Assembly: GCA_002989075.1 (NCBI GenBank)
Contig: PSQN01000004.1
Location: forward strand, 1,860,001-1,924,000
Direction of reading: 5' to 3'
From: Arthonia radiata
Taxonomy: Eukaryota > Ascomycota > Arthoniomycetes > Arthoniales > Arthoniaceae
Length of the DNA: 64,000 nt
In this document: one piece after another, positions 44,236 through 55,409 of the stretch
Layout: the number at the start of each line of letters is the position of its first letter
How positions within the stretch are numbered: position 1 is the stretch's first letter
The notes under the pieces: model-generated
What the model saw: the letters and a program-made list of their open reading frames with translations, nothing else
What the model was told of the DNA's origin: nothing
The model's database searches: none
Program-made: the position numbers and the translations under genes

Positions 44236-45789
44236 AGTTGAGAGTGGTTTGACTTCTACTCCAGCACTTTCTCAAATCTGTACCACGGACCACTCCCGCG
44301 AAGGTAGACAAGCCTTGTATTGTATCAGAATGTCTTAAGTGCTTCTTGCTTCGTCGCTTCACTGGACTTTTGTCTCAGTCCATCGCCAAGATGGTACTGC
44401 ACTAGAGGAGTCCATGATGAGATCTTGGAAAAAGACGATTGCTGATCCGGCAAGCGATAATAGCCTTTGCGCGCTAGTCAGATAGTCTTTCGGGTATCTG
44501 AACGGTCGATTTGTCACTGCTCATGACTGATTCTTTACCATGTACGGAGTACGTAGCGAATAGTGTAGCATACTGATTATTCTCACACTCTTTGAGAACG
44601 CTGGAGAGTGTCCAGGCTCTAGTAGCCCTCGCCTTGTTGAGCATGAGCGGAAAGACGCAGGAACGCGCAGAAAAGCGCGTGTTGCAGCGTGACACCGCAG
44701 ATCTTGAAACCCTCACTAGCGGCGCACTAATGCGACCTGCTCCAGCCTCTCCAACCTGATTGGGTATGCCCGCTGTTGTTCAAGGAATTGCATTTCCATC
44801 TTGTGCCGACGCTACGCGAATGAGCTGAAAATGTTTTCCCTGAAGAGACAGAAAGGAGCTCTAAGGTCTCTCGTCTTGCTAGACGTGACCGCTCACGGAA
44901 GGACGAAAAGCCAAGGAGCTCGCTGGCAGTGAACGCACTAGCTCGCAAGCTTGCAAGCGCTTAGCCGCGGCACGAGTCACGGCTCAATCCCTGTTTCAAT
45001 CTCTCCAATCTCCCTTGCAGCGAGCAGTCTCAGTGTCGACCAGCTCGCCCAAAGAGAAGAAAACGACACGGGCAGCTCCCTCCTTCATGCTGCCTGGTTC
45101 TCCCGCCCGCGCTTCATCCGGTTTCCACGACCAACCCGTCATGACCTCTCCGCATCCTTGACCTCCCGTCGCGGGTCGTCAGGAACACTCCCCGATCTCA
45201 AGCTGTCAGCCCGTCAGCTCCTCACAAGATCTCTGCGATTGAGACACTTGCAACATCCTCGCCTCCATTCTCCCATCTTCTGCTCTCTTCGAGCTCTGCA
45301 TCACCAAGCATTTCTCCGCCTCCCGTGTCTTTGAGTCAGTCATCCTACGACACCACCTACACTGCTGTCCTCACGCGAGCTTCCACACTTCACCAACATT
45401 ACACATCTGGCACTGCAAAGCTACGATCATACCCATTGACAGCCGGTACAACATACAGCCTCAACTGCTCACAGATACTGCTCACACGCACGGACAGTGG
45501 TCACTCCAGCATATCAGCGCGAACATCTCTCCCGTTCGTACAGCTCCATCGACGCGACTGCACTCTTATCAGAGAGACACCCACTGCCTTTTCACTACAG
45601 AAGCTGCTACATCTCTTCGCCAAGCTTCACCGTCACGCACATCGACAGCACCCGAAGCTGTTGTACGAAGCGGGCTCCACGGCTCCCATTGATCCATTCT
45701 TGGGAGAGATTTACCTGCATTACTATTCCAACGCTTTGGATAGGACCATCTAGGCCGATCTATCTATTACCTCGCGAACTTTGTTTTCC
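44236..45789. other. Intergenic region and likely long leader of the Sec7 gene
   Basis: CT-rich DNA, especially 44990-45340, typical of a promoter and 5' leader. The frame 45325-45753 starts at a non-ATG codon and shows no recognisable content. Confidence 0.45.
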
Positions 45790-48700
45790 ATGATATCAAG
45801 CCAGCCACAAGATCGAAGGAACAGGGCCAATGGTTGGACAAAAGGGAAACCCCAAGCACGAGATTACCAGTATAATAGCAATCCACGATCAATATACTCC
45901 TCGCACGATACCTCACGATGGCATAGCAGGGGCGGAAGCTCCCACGCGACTTCAGAAGACGCTCGATCACACGCGCGACAAGAGAGCACAGAATCGCAAG
46001 AGCTAGAGTTCGATCCGAACTTCGATCCGACAAGAAGTTCGATGGTGGATGGCATGCTACAGACGCTGAACGACATACCAGACGCATCAGGACCATCCCC
46101 AGCCCTCGAACCTATACAGACAGACTTTCCGGACGGCGAATTCCGCCCGACCACCAGCGCCTGGGACTGGAAGCGCATTCGAGCGCGATCATCTCGGGGC
46201 ACATCCTTTTCATCGAATACACAGATAGGGCAATCAATTGATGAGACAAGCCCACCGCGATCAAGGCGACCTTTCTTCCATCGAAGACGGCACACAGCCA
46301 GCAGCTCTCAGAACACGGTAGACCTCACACCTCCGAATTTGACAGACGCGGACCGACGCGAACTTGCGAGAACGAAGCAGCAAACGGAGAAGCTTGCGCA
46401 GGTCAGGTCGCAGGACACAGGGGTACCCCGGTCACGGATGAAACATCGAGACACAGACGGCATGGATCACGCTCGGAACCGTCTACCCCGAGACGACTCC
46501 CCCAGCGATTTTGACCTCAATCCCCAAGATCACCACCGCACGCGACGGCGCTCACAGTCTTACAGCAATGCGCCTGTATTGAACCGATCGCGGCCTGTGC
46601 CCGCGGAATATCATGTTTTTGACGACGACACATTGAGACGGGCCGAAGCGCAACGGCACGCGCTGCGCCAGTCCACCTCTTTTTCAAACAATGCCCCTGA
46701 AAGGCAAGAAAATGCTGCAAAGGGTTTGATTGAACCTCCTATGATGCCTGGAGCCCGTCATGGCTCCTCGCGCGGCAGTCTGGGTGGTGACGCTGATTCT
46801 GCTTCGCTGTCACGCGGCGCTGGCACGAGAAGCGCCAACGATGATGGTGCACAGTCACTTCGGGTGCCGCATTCTCAGAGCTTCACCGGCGCTTCTTCAC
46901 TGCGCAGCCAGAATGATCTCGGTGGCGGTAAGGATCGCAGTAGAGCGGGATTCTTGCGGCGCATGTTCACTTCTTCGTCAAAGACAAGCTTGTCGTCTGC
47001 GGACATGAAACAACAAGTACCGCAACTCCCACCATTCGAGGCGCAAGCAAAGAAAGAGGAGCGACGTTCTCAAGCTTTGCAGGAGCACCAAGCAGCCAAA
47101 GTCCCCGGCACGAGCGCAAAAGCTCCCACGCAAGGAGAGTCCGAGAAGCAGACCCCGCAACGACCGCAGCAGCTCAGATCGAAGCGCTCATTCTTCCAAC
47201 GACGCAGAAAGACCTTGACCGAGCAAGACATTCCGGATATGCCATTGGAGCCGCCACCAGCTCCGCAAGGCAATGAGCAGAATCATCAATCTAATCGACC
47301 TTCGACTAGCAGTCTGAGGCAGGTGATGAATCCGTGGATCACCCAGGCTTCCCCGCGTAAGCCGCGTAATCCCGATGATGTTGACCTTGAAAGTCTGGAT
47401 GATGAAGCTCCGCGTCGTCGTAAGCCAGATAATGAGGATGTGTATGAGTTCCTGAGGTCAACGGCGCCGCCGGGATATGTGGGGCCATCCAAACCAGGTA
47501 CACAGCTGCCGCCACGTGGAGCCCAAGAGTCGAAAGATTCTGCCATCCCTCCTGAGGCTCATCGCAGGCGTCCGTCTGTATCCGCTAGAGACCCAAAAGA
47601 CCTGGATGACGCCGACATGCAGACGACAACTACGCTTGCACCTGCAGTGACGGAAGCTGCCACTAAAGCGATCCGTCGGCGTTCCGCTACGTCCCCAGCA
47701 GTTCGCTCTCCCGATGACTCGGCAAAGACGGTCGAGCCCTCCCCTGTGCCAGTGCTGTCGGTTCCGAGCATTGAGACGTCCCCTCCGCGGCATGATCAGA
47801 ACAGTCACGCGCAGACCGCTCCTCCTGAGAGCACGAGCAAATCACAAGACTTGGCTCCCTCACCACCAGCCAGTCCGGGGCATGACCCCAGTAGCAAGGC
47901 CAGGACGTGGATAGCACCCGACGAATCGTCCGACGATGAAGAAGTGCCGGTGTCAGCAAGGCTAAGCAAGCCTTATGTTGAGCCGGCCGCCTATCCTGTG
48001 TCGCCTCCGCTTGACAAAGACGCCAGCGCTGAGTTTTCCCCAACGCAGGAGGACTTCACATCAGCGAAGAGTGTTCATGTTGACCAGCTTGATCCCTCGG
48101 AACCTAATGATGAGGATATCTCGCCTCTGTCGACAGGTGAAGACAAACAGCTTCCACTTGCCATTGTGCCAGATGCACTACCGCCAGTGCCTTCTAATGA
48201 GGAGCGCGCGCGGCGAATCTTTGAGGCTGAGGGTGATCCTCAAGCTCGCGAACAAGGCGCGTTGGAGCTTGGTGAACCCGGTGCAAATGCTGAAAAGCTC
48301 CGCTCGGCCTTCATGAGCTTCTTCGACTTCGCAGGACTGAACATATTGCTGGCGCTACGGGACCTTTGTGCCAGGACGACGCTCAAAGGCGAGACACAGC
48401 AGATGGACAGGATCATGTCAGCTTTCTCAAGGCGCTGGTGCGAGTGCAATTCCAATCATGGCTTCAGGTCTGAGGACGTCGTACACACCATCTGCTACTC
48501 GCTGCTACTACTCAACACGGACCTGCACGTGGCGGACCTGACTGACAAGATGACGCGCAATCAATTTGTCAAGAACACCATTCCGACTCTTCGCAGAATC
48601 GCTGAGGCAGATACGCAATCCACAGATGCTACCTTGAAGATCAAAACAGAACCGAAGCATGGGTTAATACCATTCGCAGAGGATCGCCCGCTTAGTCCCA

Positions 48701-50715
48701 CCGACACCGACATGAGATTGTCAGCAGATGATCGCCGCAACACAGCCAGCCGAATGTCGAACAAACACTCGCTCCGTCCGACATCTGAGATCCCCTCTCT
48801 TGCCAGCCCCAGCCCGTACGAGACGCATCCTATGGACGCCTCTTCGCTGCTGGTAGATAGTGCGCATGAGGGCAACATGAAGGGATGGGAGACTGCGCTC
48901 GAGACAGTGCTTAAAGAGTACTATCTGTCCATTCGTCAGCTCAAGCTACCGCTCTATGGCGCTGAAGAAGCTCAAATGTACGAGCAACCCGCCAACAACA
49001 GCTTGTCTGTGATGACCAATCTCATGCGCCGCACTGGCAGCGTGATCTCCAAGACGCCCTCTGATGACGCTCGTGGTCGTGCTTCGACGTTTCGCTCCGC
49101 AGCCAGTCGCTTCGCCAACAAAAACCGCTCACGCCCGCGCCTCTATCCGACTTCTACTCTGGGCTCAAGTCGCACTGCGAGCCGTACCAGTCTTGAAGAC
49201 AACAACTTCTGGAGTCCAACAGCATCCAGCTTCAACAGTGGAAGTAGAACACTCACTACTTACTCGACTGACTCTTTGCATTCGAAGTTCGCTCCCTCCG
49301 AGATGGGCTACCAGCAATCCATTGGGTTCGCCAACGCCCTGAGCCACGTCATCATCCGAGAAGAAGGCTCTTCAATCCTCGACCATGACGGCGAAGGTGA
49401 CGGGCCGCTCCTCGACGATGAGAGCCTGGAGCTCGCGGGCGCACCCTGGGCCAAAGAAGGCATCCTCCAGCACAAGCACCACCTCGAATCCGAAGGCAAG
49501 CGCGCCAGAGACCGCAACTGGTCCGAGTGCTTCGCCGTCATCCAGCGCGGCACCATGCGCCTCTTCTCCTTTTCCGGCAAGAGCTCCACGCGCTCGCAGA
49601 AGAAAGCGCCGCAGAAAGCTGGTGGCGTGGTCGGCGGCGGGAATTGGATGGAGAACGCCGAAGCGCTTGCGTCATTTACGCTTCGCCATACCATCGCTAA
49701 TGCCCTGCCGCCGCCTGGCTATTCGAAACAGCGACCACACGTCTTTGCATTGTCGCTGCCTACCGGCGCCGTCCACCTCTTCCACGTCGGCACCGCGGAG
49801 ATCGCGCAAGAGTTCGTCATGACCGCGAACTACTGGTCTGCGCGCCTCAGCAAAGAACCGCTCGTAGGCGGCGTCAGCAACGTCGAGTACGGCTGGGGCG
49901 AGTCCGTCATCAATTCTGCGCTGCTCGGCTCGTCCTCCGTGTCCGACGCCAACAACAACGCCGCGAACAAGGCGAATCCGAATCAGCCTCCTTCATCCTT
50001 CCACCTTCCCCGTGCAGAAAGCAGTCTCAGCACGGCGACGCCCACAGGACGTACAAGCAGCTCCGGCAACCGCAGTCTGCACTCCCCAACCCCTTCCGCG
50101 TCCTTCTCTCTACAGAGCCCGACCGGCCAAGGCGAGCGAAACAACTCCTCGCACCGCCCGTCCATCTCCGGCTCTCTACGCTCCTCCTTCGAAGCACCCC
50201 GCCCCGCTGCCTTCCGCAACCGTCTCCCTGCAGATAGACTCGTGCTTGGCTCCTGGCAGCCCCCACAACAGTCGCTCATGCCCTCGCGTCTACCCGAGGT
50301 CGAGCAACTGGCCGCGCTGAAAGCGTACGTAAGCTCCGTCGAAGAGGACCTGGCGCGGCATAACGAGCTCAGGCCGGGTTTGGTGTTGGCGTTCACACCC
50401 AGAAGTGTAAACGCGGGCAGGGCGATGGGCAACTGGGAGCGCAAGAGCCATTACCTGCTCAGGGAGATTGTGAAGTTCCGGACGTATGTGGATGTGCTGG
50501 AGGCGGCAGAGCAGCGGCGCGGAGAGGTGGGGAAGGAGGAAGACGAGCGGAAGGAGGAGAGGGAGAGGGGGAAAGAGGCGAAGAAGGGCGCTGTGAAGGT
50601 TGTGCAGAGTGAGGAGGATTTTGAGATTAGTGAGGAGACGAGGGAGGTGTTGAGGGGGATGCGGGGCGTGGAGGGTTTTGAGAGGCTTGAGAAGGAAAAG
50701 GAAGGAAGTCGTTGA
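45790..50715 (+). CDS. Sec7-PH domain ARF guanine nucleotide exchange factor
   Basis: Activates ARF GTPases at membranes. An intronless 1641-aa frame; the first ATG is at 45790 (the frame itself opens at a TTG three codons earlier). Residues 1-800 are disordered, rich in Ser, Arg, Pro and Gln. The Sec7 domain spans about 800-940, with the catalytic glutamate loop TTLKGETQQMDRIM (about 863-876) and motif 2 LLLLNTDLHV (about 905-914). A pleckstrin-homology domain lies at about 1215-1355 (WAKEGILQHKHHLES, then RNWSECFAVIQRGTMRLF and FALSLPTGAVHLFHVG). Near the C-terminus is a charged coiled-coil region (EVGKEEDERKEERERG). This Sec7-then-PH layout without further domains resembles the plasma-membrane EFA6/Yel1/Syt1 group rather than the Golgi Sec7/Gea type. 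The natural ARF target is inferred. Confidence 0.92.
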   Translation: MISSQPQDRRNRANGWTKGKPQARDYQYNSNPRSIYSSHDTSRWHSRGGSSHATSEDARSHARQESTESQELEFDPNFDPTRSSMVDGMLQTLNDIPDASGPSPALEPIQTDFPDGEFRPTTSAWDWKRIRARSSRGTSFSSNTQIGQSIDETSPPRSRRPFFHRRRHTASSSQNTVDLTPPNLTDADRRELARTKQQTEKLAQVRSQDTGVPRSRMKHRDTDGMDHARNRLPRDDSPSDFDLNPQDHHRTRRRSQSYSNAPVLNRSRPVPAEYHVFDDDTLRRAEAQRHALRQSTSFSNNAPERQENAAKGLIEPPMMPGARHGSSRGSLGGDADSASLSRGAGTRSANDDGAQSLRVPHSQSFTGASSLRSQNDLGGGKDRSRAGFLRRMFTSSSKTSLSSADMKQQVPQLPPFEAQAKKEERRSQALQEHQAAKVPGTSAKAPTQGESEKQTPQRPQQLRSKRSFFQRRRKTLTEQDIPDMPLEPPPAPQGNEQNHQSNRPSTSSLRQVMNPWITQASPRKPRNPDDVDLESLDDEAPRRRKPDNEDVYEFLRSTAPPGYVGPSKPGTQLPPRGAQESKDSAIPPEAHRRRPSVSARDPKDLDDADMQTTTTLAPAVTEAATKAIRRRSATSPAVRSPDDSAKTVEPSPVPVLSVPSIETSPPRHDQNSHAQTAPPESTSKSQDLAPSPPASPGHDPSSKARTWIAPDESSDDEEVPVSARLSKPYVEPAAYPVSPPLDKDASAEFSPTQEDFTSAKSVHVDQLDPSEPNDEDISPLSTGEDKQLPLAIVPDALPPVPSNEERARRIFEAEGDPQAREQGALELGEPGANAEKLRSAFMSFFDFAGLNILLALRDLCARTTLKGETQQMDRIMSAFSRRWCECNSNHGFRSEDVVHTICYSLLLLNTDLHVADLTDKMTRNQFVKNTIPTLRRIAEADTQSTDATLKIKTEPKHGLIPFAEDRPLSPTDTDMRLSADDRRNTASRMSNKHSLRPTSEIPSLASPSPYETHPMDASSLLVDSAHEGNMKGWETALETVLKEYYLSIRQLKLPLYGAEEAQMYEQPANNSLSVMTNLMRRTGSVISKTPSDDARGRASTFRSAASRFANKNRSRPRLYPTSTLGSSRTASRTSLEDNNFWSPTASSFNSGSRTLTTYSTDSLHSKFAPSEMGYQQSIGFANALSHVIIREEGSSILDHDGEGDGPLLDDESLELAGAPWAKEGILQHKHHLESEGKRARDRNWSECFAVIQRGTMRLFSFSGKSSTRSQKKAPQKAGGVVGGGNWMENAEALASFTLRHTIANALPPPGYSKQRPHVFALSLPTGAVHLFHVGTAEIAQEFVMTANYWSARLSKEPLVGGVSNVEYGWGESVINSALLGSSSVSDANNNAANKANPNQPPSSFHLPRAESSLSTATPTGRTSSSGNRSLHSPTPSASFSLQSPTGQGERNNSSHRPSISGSLRSSFEAPRPAAFRNRLPADRLVLGSWQPPQQSLMPSRLPEVEQLAALKAYVSSVEEDLARHNELRPGLVLAFTPRSVNAGRAMGNWERKSHYLLREIVKFRTYVDVLEAAEQRRGEVGKEEDERKEERERGKEAKKGAVKVVQSEEDFEISEETREVLRGMRGVEGFERLEKEKEGSR

Positions 50716-51121
50716 GGACAGGGGACAGAGAGAGAAGGCGTCCGAGAGAAAGATGAGTTACGCGTTCGGACTTCATGAATATAGGGTTTGGAATTGTGGC
50801 GGATTTAATCAGCTAGGCGCTCACGGCGCGGCTTGGGGTGGTTGTACGATTATCGGTATTTAGTGAGGTATTGATACCCCTTTGTCTACTCTACTTGGCC
50901 TGGTTTGATGTCTGTCTTCATGTTATCGTGCCTCGTGTTTCGTATTGCCATGCTCGATCGGCCGTTAACGCCTCGCAATGCTCAATCGCTCCAGTACTTC
51001 CACCGCCCAGCAGAATGCTTATGCCAGCCAGCCCGCTATGTTCGTCGTCGTCCTCAGAGGGCTAGCTATCGCACGTCGTCTAAACTGTTGGCAGAGAACG
51101 CACGGCCAGTGCAGAAAGATT
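50716..51121. other. Short region between convergent genes
   Basis: The 3' regions of the Sec7 and CSN1 genes. No gene recognised. Confidence 0.5.
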
Positions 51122-52627
51122 CTACCCCTTCCGCCCCTTCTGCCACTCATCTTCATCCTGCCCCGAGCCGCCCATCCCCGACCCCATATTCGGCATATGC
51201 GGCAACCGCTTCTCACTCTTCACCTCCATCCCACAGCTCAGCAGCTCCGTCCGCCACAAACGCAACCGCATCGTACGCTCCTGCTCATCCGCAGCTTTCA
51301 ACGCCTTCTCCGCCACCGCCACCCTGGGCGAGCTCGTCGCCGGCTTCAACAGCAGCCCTGCCACGGCGTCAACCCGCGCGTTCAGTGTGTGCGTTCCAAT
51401 CAGCTGGATCAGCTCCGCCATCATCGCGTCTGCGTCCCCGTCGCCGAACGCGTCCGCCATCGCTTGGATCGTGACCGCGCTGAAGGGCTTGAAGTACTCG
51501 ACGATGCATTTCCGGCGGATCTGCGTCATCAGGCTGTCGACGTGCCGGTGGAGGTAGACGTCGCAGAGCCAGTCCGCGCGGTAAGCGGAGAGCGTGGTGA
51601 GGCATTGTGTGTACTTGCCGCCTGCGAACGCGGTGAGCGCGCGTCGCATGTGCGGTTCGAGTTCTAGAAACTGGCGGAAGGGGGCAGCGGAGTCGAGGAT
51701 CGAGGATTGGATCTCTGTGCGGTTGAGAGATGCCAAGGCGCAGAGGGCGCCGTAGGTGGCGACGTCGTTGGGGGAGAGGACGGCGCGGTTGAGCAGGATA
51801 CCGCTGGCGACGGGCTCCATGGGCGCGGCGAAGGCCGGGTCCGAGTGTAGGAAATGGCCTGCTGCGCTCTGGTAGTCGCCGCCTGTGAGCGCGCAGAGAC
51901 CGGAGAGCGGCCGCATGGCTGGGGCGAGCTTGGGGTAGTCGGTGAAGGCCTGCTGGCTCTCGATGCGGGTGACGCATTGGCTCAGGTCGCGGAAGCTCTG
52001 CTGGGCGACGGCGACCAGCGCAAGGCGGATGTGCATGTACGCGAGGTGGGCTTGCGTCGTGCAGTTCTCGCGCATCTTGCTGTAGTTGCGGCCGGCCTCG
52101 ACGAGCTGACCGGTCGCGAAGAAGTGGTTGCCGAGCTCTTCTTGAGCCATGCGGATGGATTCTTTGATGAGGTTGTTTTTGTAGCCTTTCAATTCGGCTT
52201 CGAGGCGCTGGGTCTCCGCGGCGGTCTGCGCAGAGACGGTGGATATCCATGATTCGTCGGGGCGGACGGAGGGGTCGGAGGGGAAATGGGTGGTGAGGTA
52301 CGAGGAGATGGCGAGGTAGCGTGGGAGGTTACGGGTGGTTTTTGCGTAGGACTGGGCAAGGAGAAGGGCGTCGCGCTGAAGGGGGAGGGAGGCTAGGCCG
52401 ATGTGTATGAGGCGGGCGAGGCGTGTTGGTGGGTCATAGTTGGAGATGTGGGTGTCGAGGTCGAACTTGGGTGGTTCTGCGGGAACGTCAGTCGTGAGTA
52501 CCGTCAAGCTAAATGCAGGATAGTTGTGGATACGTAATGGGCTATGGGTGACTGCTGGCTAACCATTGACTTGGATTACTGGAGTTTGGAGGGCGGCCTC
52601 TGCTCTGATAGCTTCGTCGTCTGCCAT
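51122..52627 (-). CDS. csn1: COP9 signalosome subunit 1
   Basis: A subunit of the complex that removes NEDD8 from cullin ubiquitin ligases. Two exons: 52627-52564 and 52476-51122 (472 aa). Exon 1 encodes MADDEAIRAEAALQTPVIQVN and joins to EPPKFDLDTHISNYDPPTRL, a conserved start of the helical repeat region. The TPR-like middle shows IKESIRMAQEELGNHFFATG, YSKMRENCTTQAHLAYMHIR and QSFRDLSQCVTR. The PCI domain follows (about 250-420), with PNDVATYGALCALASLNR, EPHMRRALTAFAGGKYTQCL and DVYLHRHVDSLMTQIRRKCI-VEYFKPFS. In filamentous fungi CSN subunits control sexual development and secondary metabolism. The gene is divergent from the GH79 gene. Confidence 0.94.
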
Positions 52628-53078
52628 GTTCACTGGAGTGTGTGACTTTACTGAGGGGGCAGCTTGCAGCGGGCAGAGAATCTGGCTTTGACGTGTTATT
52701 GTTGTTGTGATATTGATGAGGTCCTAAGAACACAAGGGATGCTCGTCAAAAGCAGCACTGCCTAGAAAGTCACCAACAGTGATGCGTGAACGTCAAGGTG
52801 AGAGAAGCTTGGGTCATTCGGACTTAGGCTAGAATCTCCACTAGCGCGACCGCGGACCGAATCGGCGCACTCGGCCGAGGAGCGTTGGCGAAGCAAGTTA
52901 CGATTGCGTACCTCAACCTCCAGTCCAAGAAATTAGCTCATCTTTCTGCTTGCTGCTCGTTATCATCTGCTCCCTCACCTGCCGCCATGCCTTCTCTTTA
53001 CTCTCCTTTCGACTTGGTTAGTGGCTTTTGCATCAGTTGGCAGCATAGCTTGGGCGTTTGGGGTCTTTCACAGCCAGC
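52628..53078. other. Divergent promoter region
   Basis: A 451-bp region between CSN1 and the GH79 gene. A short ATG frame at 52987 (MPSLYSPFDLV...) lies before the GH79 start and could be a leader ORF or an extra exon. Confidence 0.45.
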
Positions 53079-54917
53079 ATGTTCACTCATGCTGTTCTGC
53101 TGTCGATAGCCACATTGGTATTCTCCCAAAATGTAGTTGAGATCACGCCCAATGCTACGGCGGAGCAGGCAAGAGGGAGTCTATCTCAGATCCTATCCCC
53201 AGCATATGCGGGATTTGGTATCGAACCATCCAACCTCTTCTCCTTCACTGGCGCTGAAGCGGGCAATGCCTTATCGCTGAACCTGCTGTACACCTTGGCA
53301 AATTACACTGGTGTGCCACCTCACTTCAGAATAGGGGGAAACACTCAAGATAATATGGTTTACGTTGCGGATTACGACGAATACAATCTTGCGACCAACC
53401 CTAATCCGCAATCGCCTGGTCAGATACCGTGGGATCTATACACCTTCGGACCGCGCTATCTTGAGGCATTGGACCGCTTCCCGCCTGGCACACCAATCAC
53501 GTATGGTCTCAGTTTGGCTTACGACTATGCCAACTGGACAGATCAGATTATCCTCCTAGCCAATGAGACTCACAACCGTCTGAAGCAGACCAAGCTGGCG
53601 TCCTTCGAGATCGGGAATGAGGTGAACCTTTACCTCAAAAATGAGTTCAGGAATGGCAGCTGGTCAGGACAAGTCTACACGCAAGAGTGGCTGCAACGAG
53701 CGGACGCAGTCTACCAAAACGTGCTCAAGCCAGCAGGCATACAACCGAACTTCTTCGAGCCTGCTTGCACCTCGTCCACTATTGGCACGACATTTGAGAT
53801 TACGCAGCTGGCAGACCAATACGGCATTCTCTCTCCGCCCAACGGCACAAACAATGGCTCGCTCTCCTTCGTGTCCGCCTGGAACCAGCACGACTACTAT
53901 TACTATCTCGGCATTTCCAGCTACAACCTTGTCCTCGATCAGCTCATGGGCCTGCAGACCGTGCCAGATCAGTTCCAAGCTTGGGCCGCGCAGGTCCAGG
54001 AAGCTTTCCAGACCGGCTACCCCTTCGTGTTGCGTGAGTATGCCTCAGTCGGACCCGTAGGCGAGAAAGGCATCTCAGACGTCTTCGGCGCGACGCTATG
54101 GACGCTGAACTCAATGCTCTACTTCGCGACGCTCAATATCTCCTCGGTGCAGTACCATATGACCGACAACAGCTACGCCTCGCCATGGCAACCGCTGAAT
54201 CGCCGTGATGATGGCCCCGCCCACGTCAGGTCGACCTACTACGCCTTCGCTGCGATGAATCAAATCATTGGCTCAGGCTGCACCACGCAAGTCCAGGTAA
54301 TGCCCGTCAACGATCCACCACCTGGATACAGCAACCGTCTTGGGGCGTACGCCTCCTACCAACAAGGGAACCTCGCGTCGATGATTCTGCTTAACACGCT
54401 TATGGCCAACACAACTGAATCAAAGGGCTCCGTCTCCTGGAACATGCGACTGCCGACGTTGTCAGGCCAGACGCTATTCCTATCCTACCTCACAGCCGCC
54501 GGCGCAGACGCCGCGTTCAACACGACCTGGAACGGCATCAGCTACGAGCAAAGCGGCATCGGCACGCCCACCATCCTCAACACCACGGTCCCAACTGCAG
54601 TCGTAGGTCCCGATGGCGTCGTGAGTATCCCGCTGCGAGACTCTGAGGCTGTCGTGGTCAACGTCGGTCGTCAGATCGGCACAGGCGAGCAATACAATCA
54701 GACGGCCTGCGAAGCCTTGGCTGGCAGTCGGCCTGTCCCTGTGCCTGACGCTGTTAACAACGGTGGTAGTCCGCAGCAATCTGCGCCGCCTGCGGCGACG
54801 TCGAGTTCGGCCGGGACGGCCGTAAGGTTGGCTCCTGTTGAGTGGCGTCTGTATTTGGGTCCAATTGCTGTCGTCATTGCATCCCTGGCATTGGGTATCT
54901 TTGGCGCACTGGTATAG
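53079..54917 (+). CDS. Glycoside hydrolase family 79-like, secreted and probably GPI-anchored
   Basis: An extracellular glycosidase of the GH79 (beta-glucuronidase) type. Intronless, 612 aa from the ATG at 53079; the preceding part of the open frame starts at TTG. Signal peptide MFTHAVLLSIATLVFSQ. The catalytic pair is visible: acid/base Glu181 in FEIGNEVN and nucleophile Glu320 in VLREYASVG, both in the usual clan A positions. FRIGGNTQDNM (83-93) is typical of the family substrate pocket. There are many N-glycosylation sequons (NYT, NWT, NGS, NTT). The C-terminus has a Ser/Ala/Thr-rich stretch followed by a hydrophobic tail (LYLGPIAVVIASLALGIF), as in GPI-anchor signals, so the enzyme is probably held at the cell surface. 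Natural substrates may be arabinogalactan glucuronides or fungal glycans. Confidence 0.92.
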   Translation: MFTHAVLLSIATLVFSQNVVEITPNATAEQARGSLSQILSPAYAGFGIEPSNLFSFTGAEAGNALSLNLLYTLANYTGVPPHFRIGGNTQDNMVYVADYDEYNLATNPNPQSPGQIPWDLYTFGPRYLEALDRFPPGTPITYGLSLAYDYANWTDQIILLANETHNRLKQTKLASFEIGNEVNLYLKNEFRNGSWSGQVYTQEWLQRADAVYQNVLKPAGIQPNFFEPACTSSTIGTTFEITQLADQYGILSPPNGTNNGSLSFVSAWNQHDYYYYLGISSYNLVLDQLMGLQTVPDQFQAWAAQVQEAFQTGYPFVLREYASVGPVGEKGISDVFGATLWTLNSMLYFATLNISSVQYHMTDNSYASPWQPLNRRDDGPAHVRSTYYAFAAMNQIIGSGCTTQVQVMPVNDPPPGYSNRLGAYASYQQGNLASMILLNTLMANTTESKGSVSWNMRLPTLSGQTLFLSYLTAAGADAAFNTTWNGISYEQSGIGTPTILNTTVPTAVVGPDGVVSIPLRDSEAVVVNVGRQIGTGEQYNQTACEALAGSRPVPVPDAVNNGGSPQQSAPPAATSSSAGTAVRLAPVEWRLYLGPIAVVIASLALGIFGALV

Positions 54918-55409
54918 ATCATGCTTTTACTTGTATAGACTTGACGACTGCTGCATGACATAGATGTATAGAATTTGAATAAATTGTACAGCATTGGTAT
55001 CGAAGTCACATATTGGGTATGGTCTGGTTGTGATCAGGTCTTGGTCCTTCAGATATTAGACTTTTCAGGTTTGAGGAAGGTCTCACGCTGCTGGAATCAT
55101 AGCAGTGCCAATGTCGCGCCAAGTGCATTCAAGTAGCCCTTTTCTGGCTCGAAAAGAATCCTTGTGCTGTGTTGGGCCCAATGCGCGTTGTAACGGAAGC
55201 AAGATACTCTCAACTCGAGCTGCTGATGCTCCTCATTTAGGTTGATAATCATACACCACGAGACCTCGCCTACAATGCGTTTGCCAACGTCCCTCACGAC
55301 GCCGAGTGATATGCAGGCGTGCATTCTGTGGGCCTCATTCCAACGCCACCGCATGCTTTTGAGATGCCCGTACAATGCTCCTGCCCATCCAAAGCTCACC
55401 TCCGAACCC
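54918..55409. other. Short region between convergent genes
   Basis: The 3' regions of the GH79 and kinesin genes. No gene recognised; an AATAAA polyadenylation-like motif sits near 54978. Confidence 0.5.

Noticed and set aside
53058-53078. Seven extra residues before the GH79 signal peptide
   Set aside because: They start at TTG; the ATG at 53079 starts directly with a proper signal peptide.
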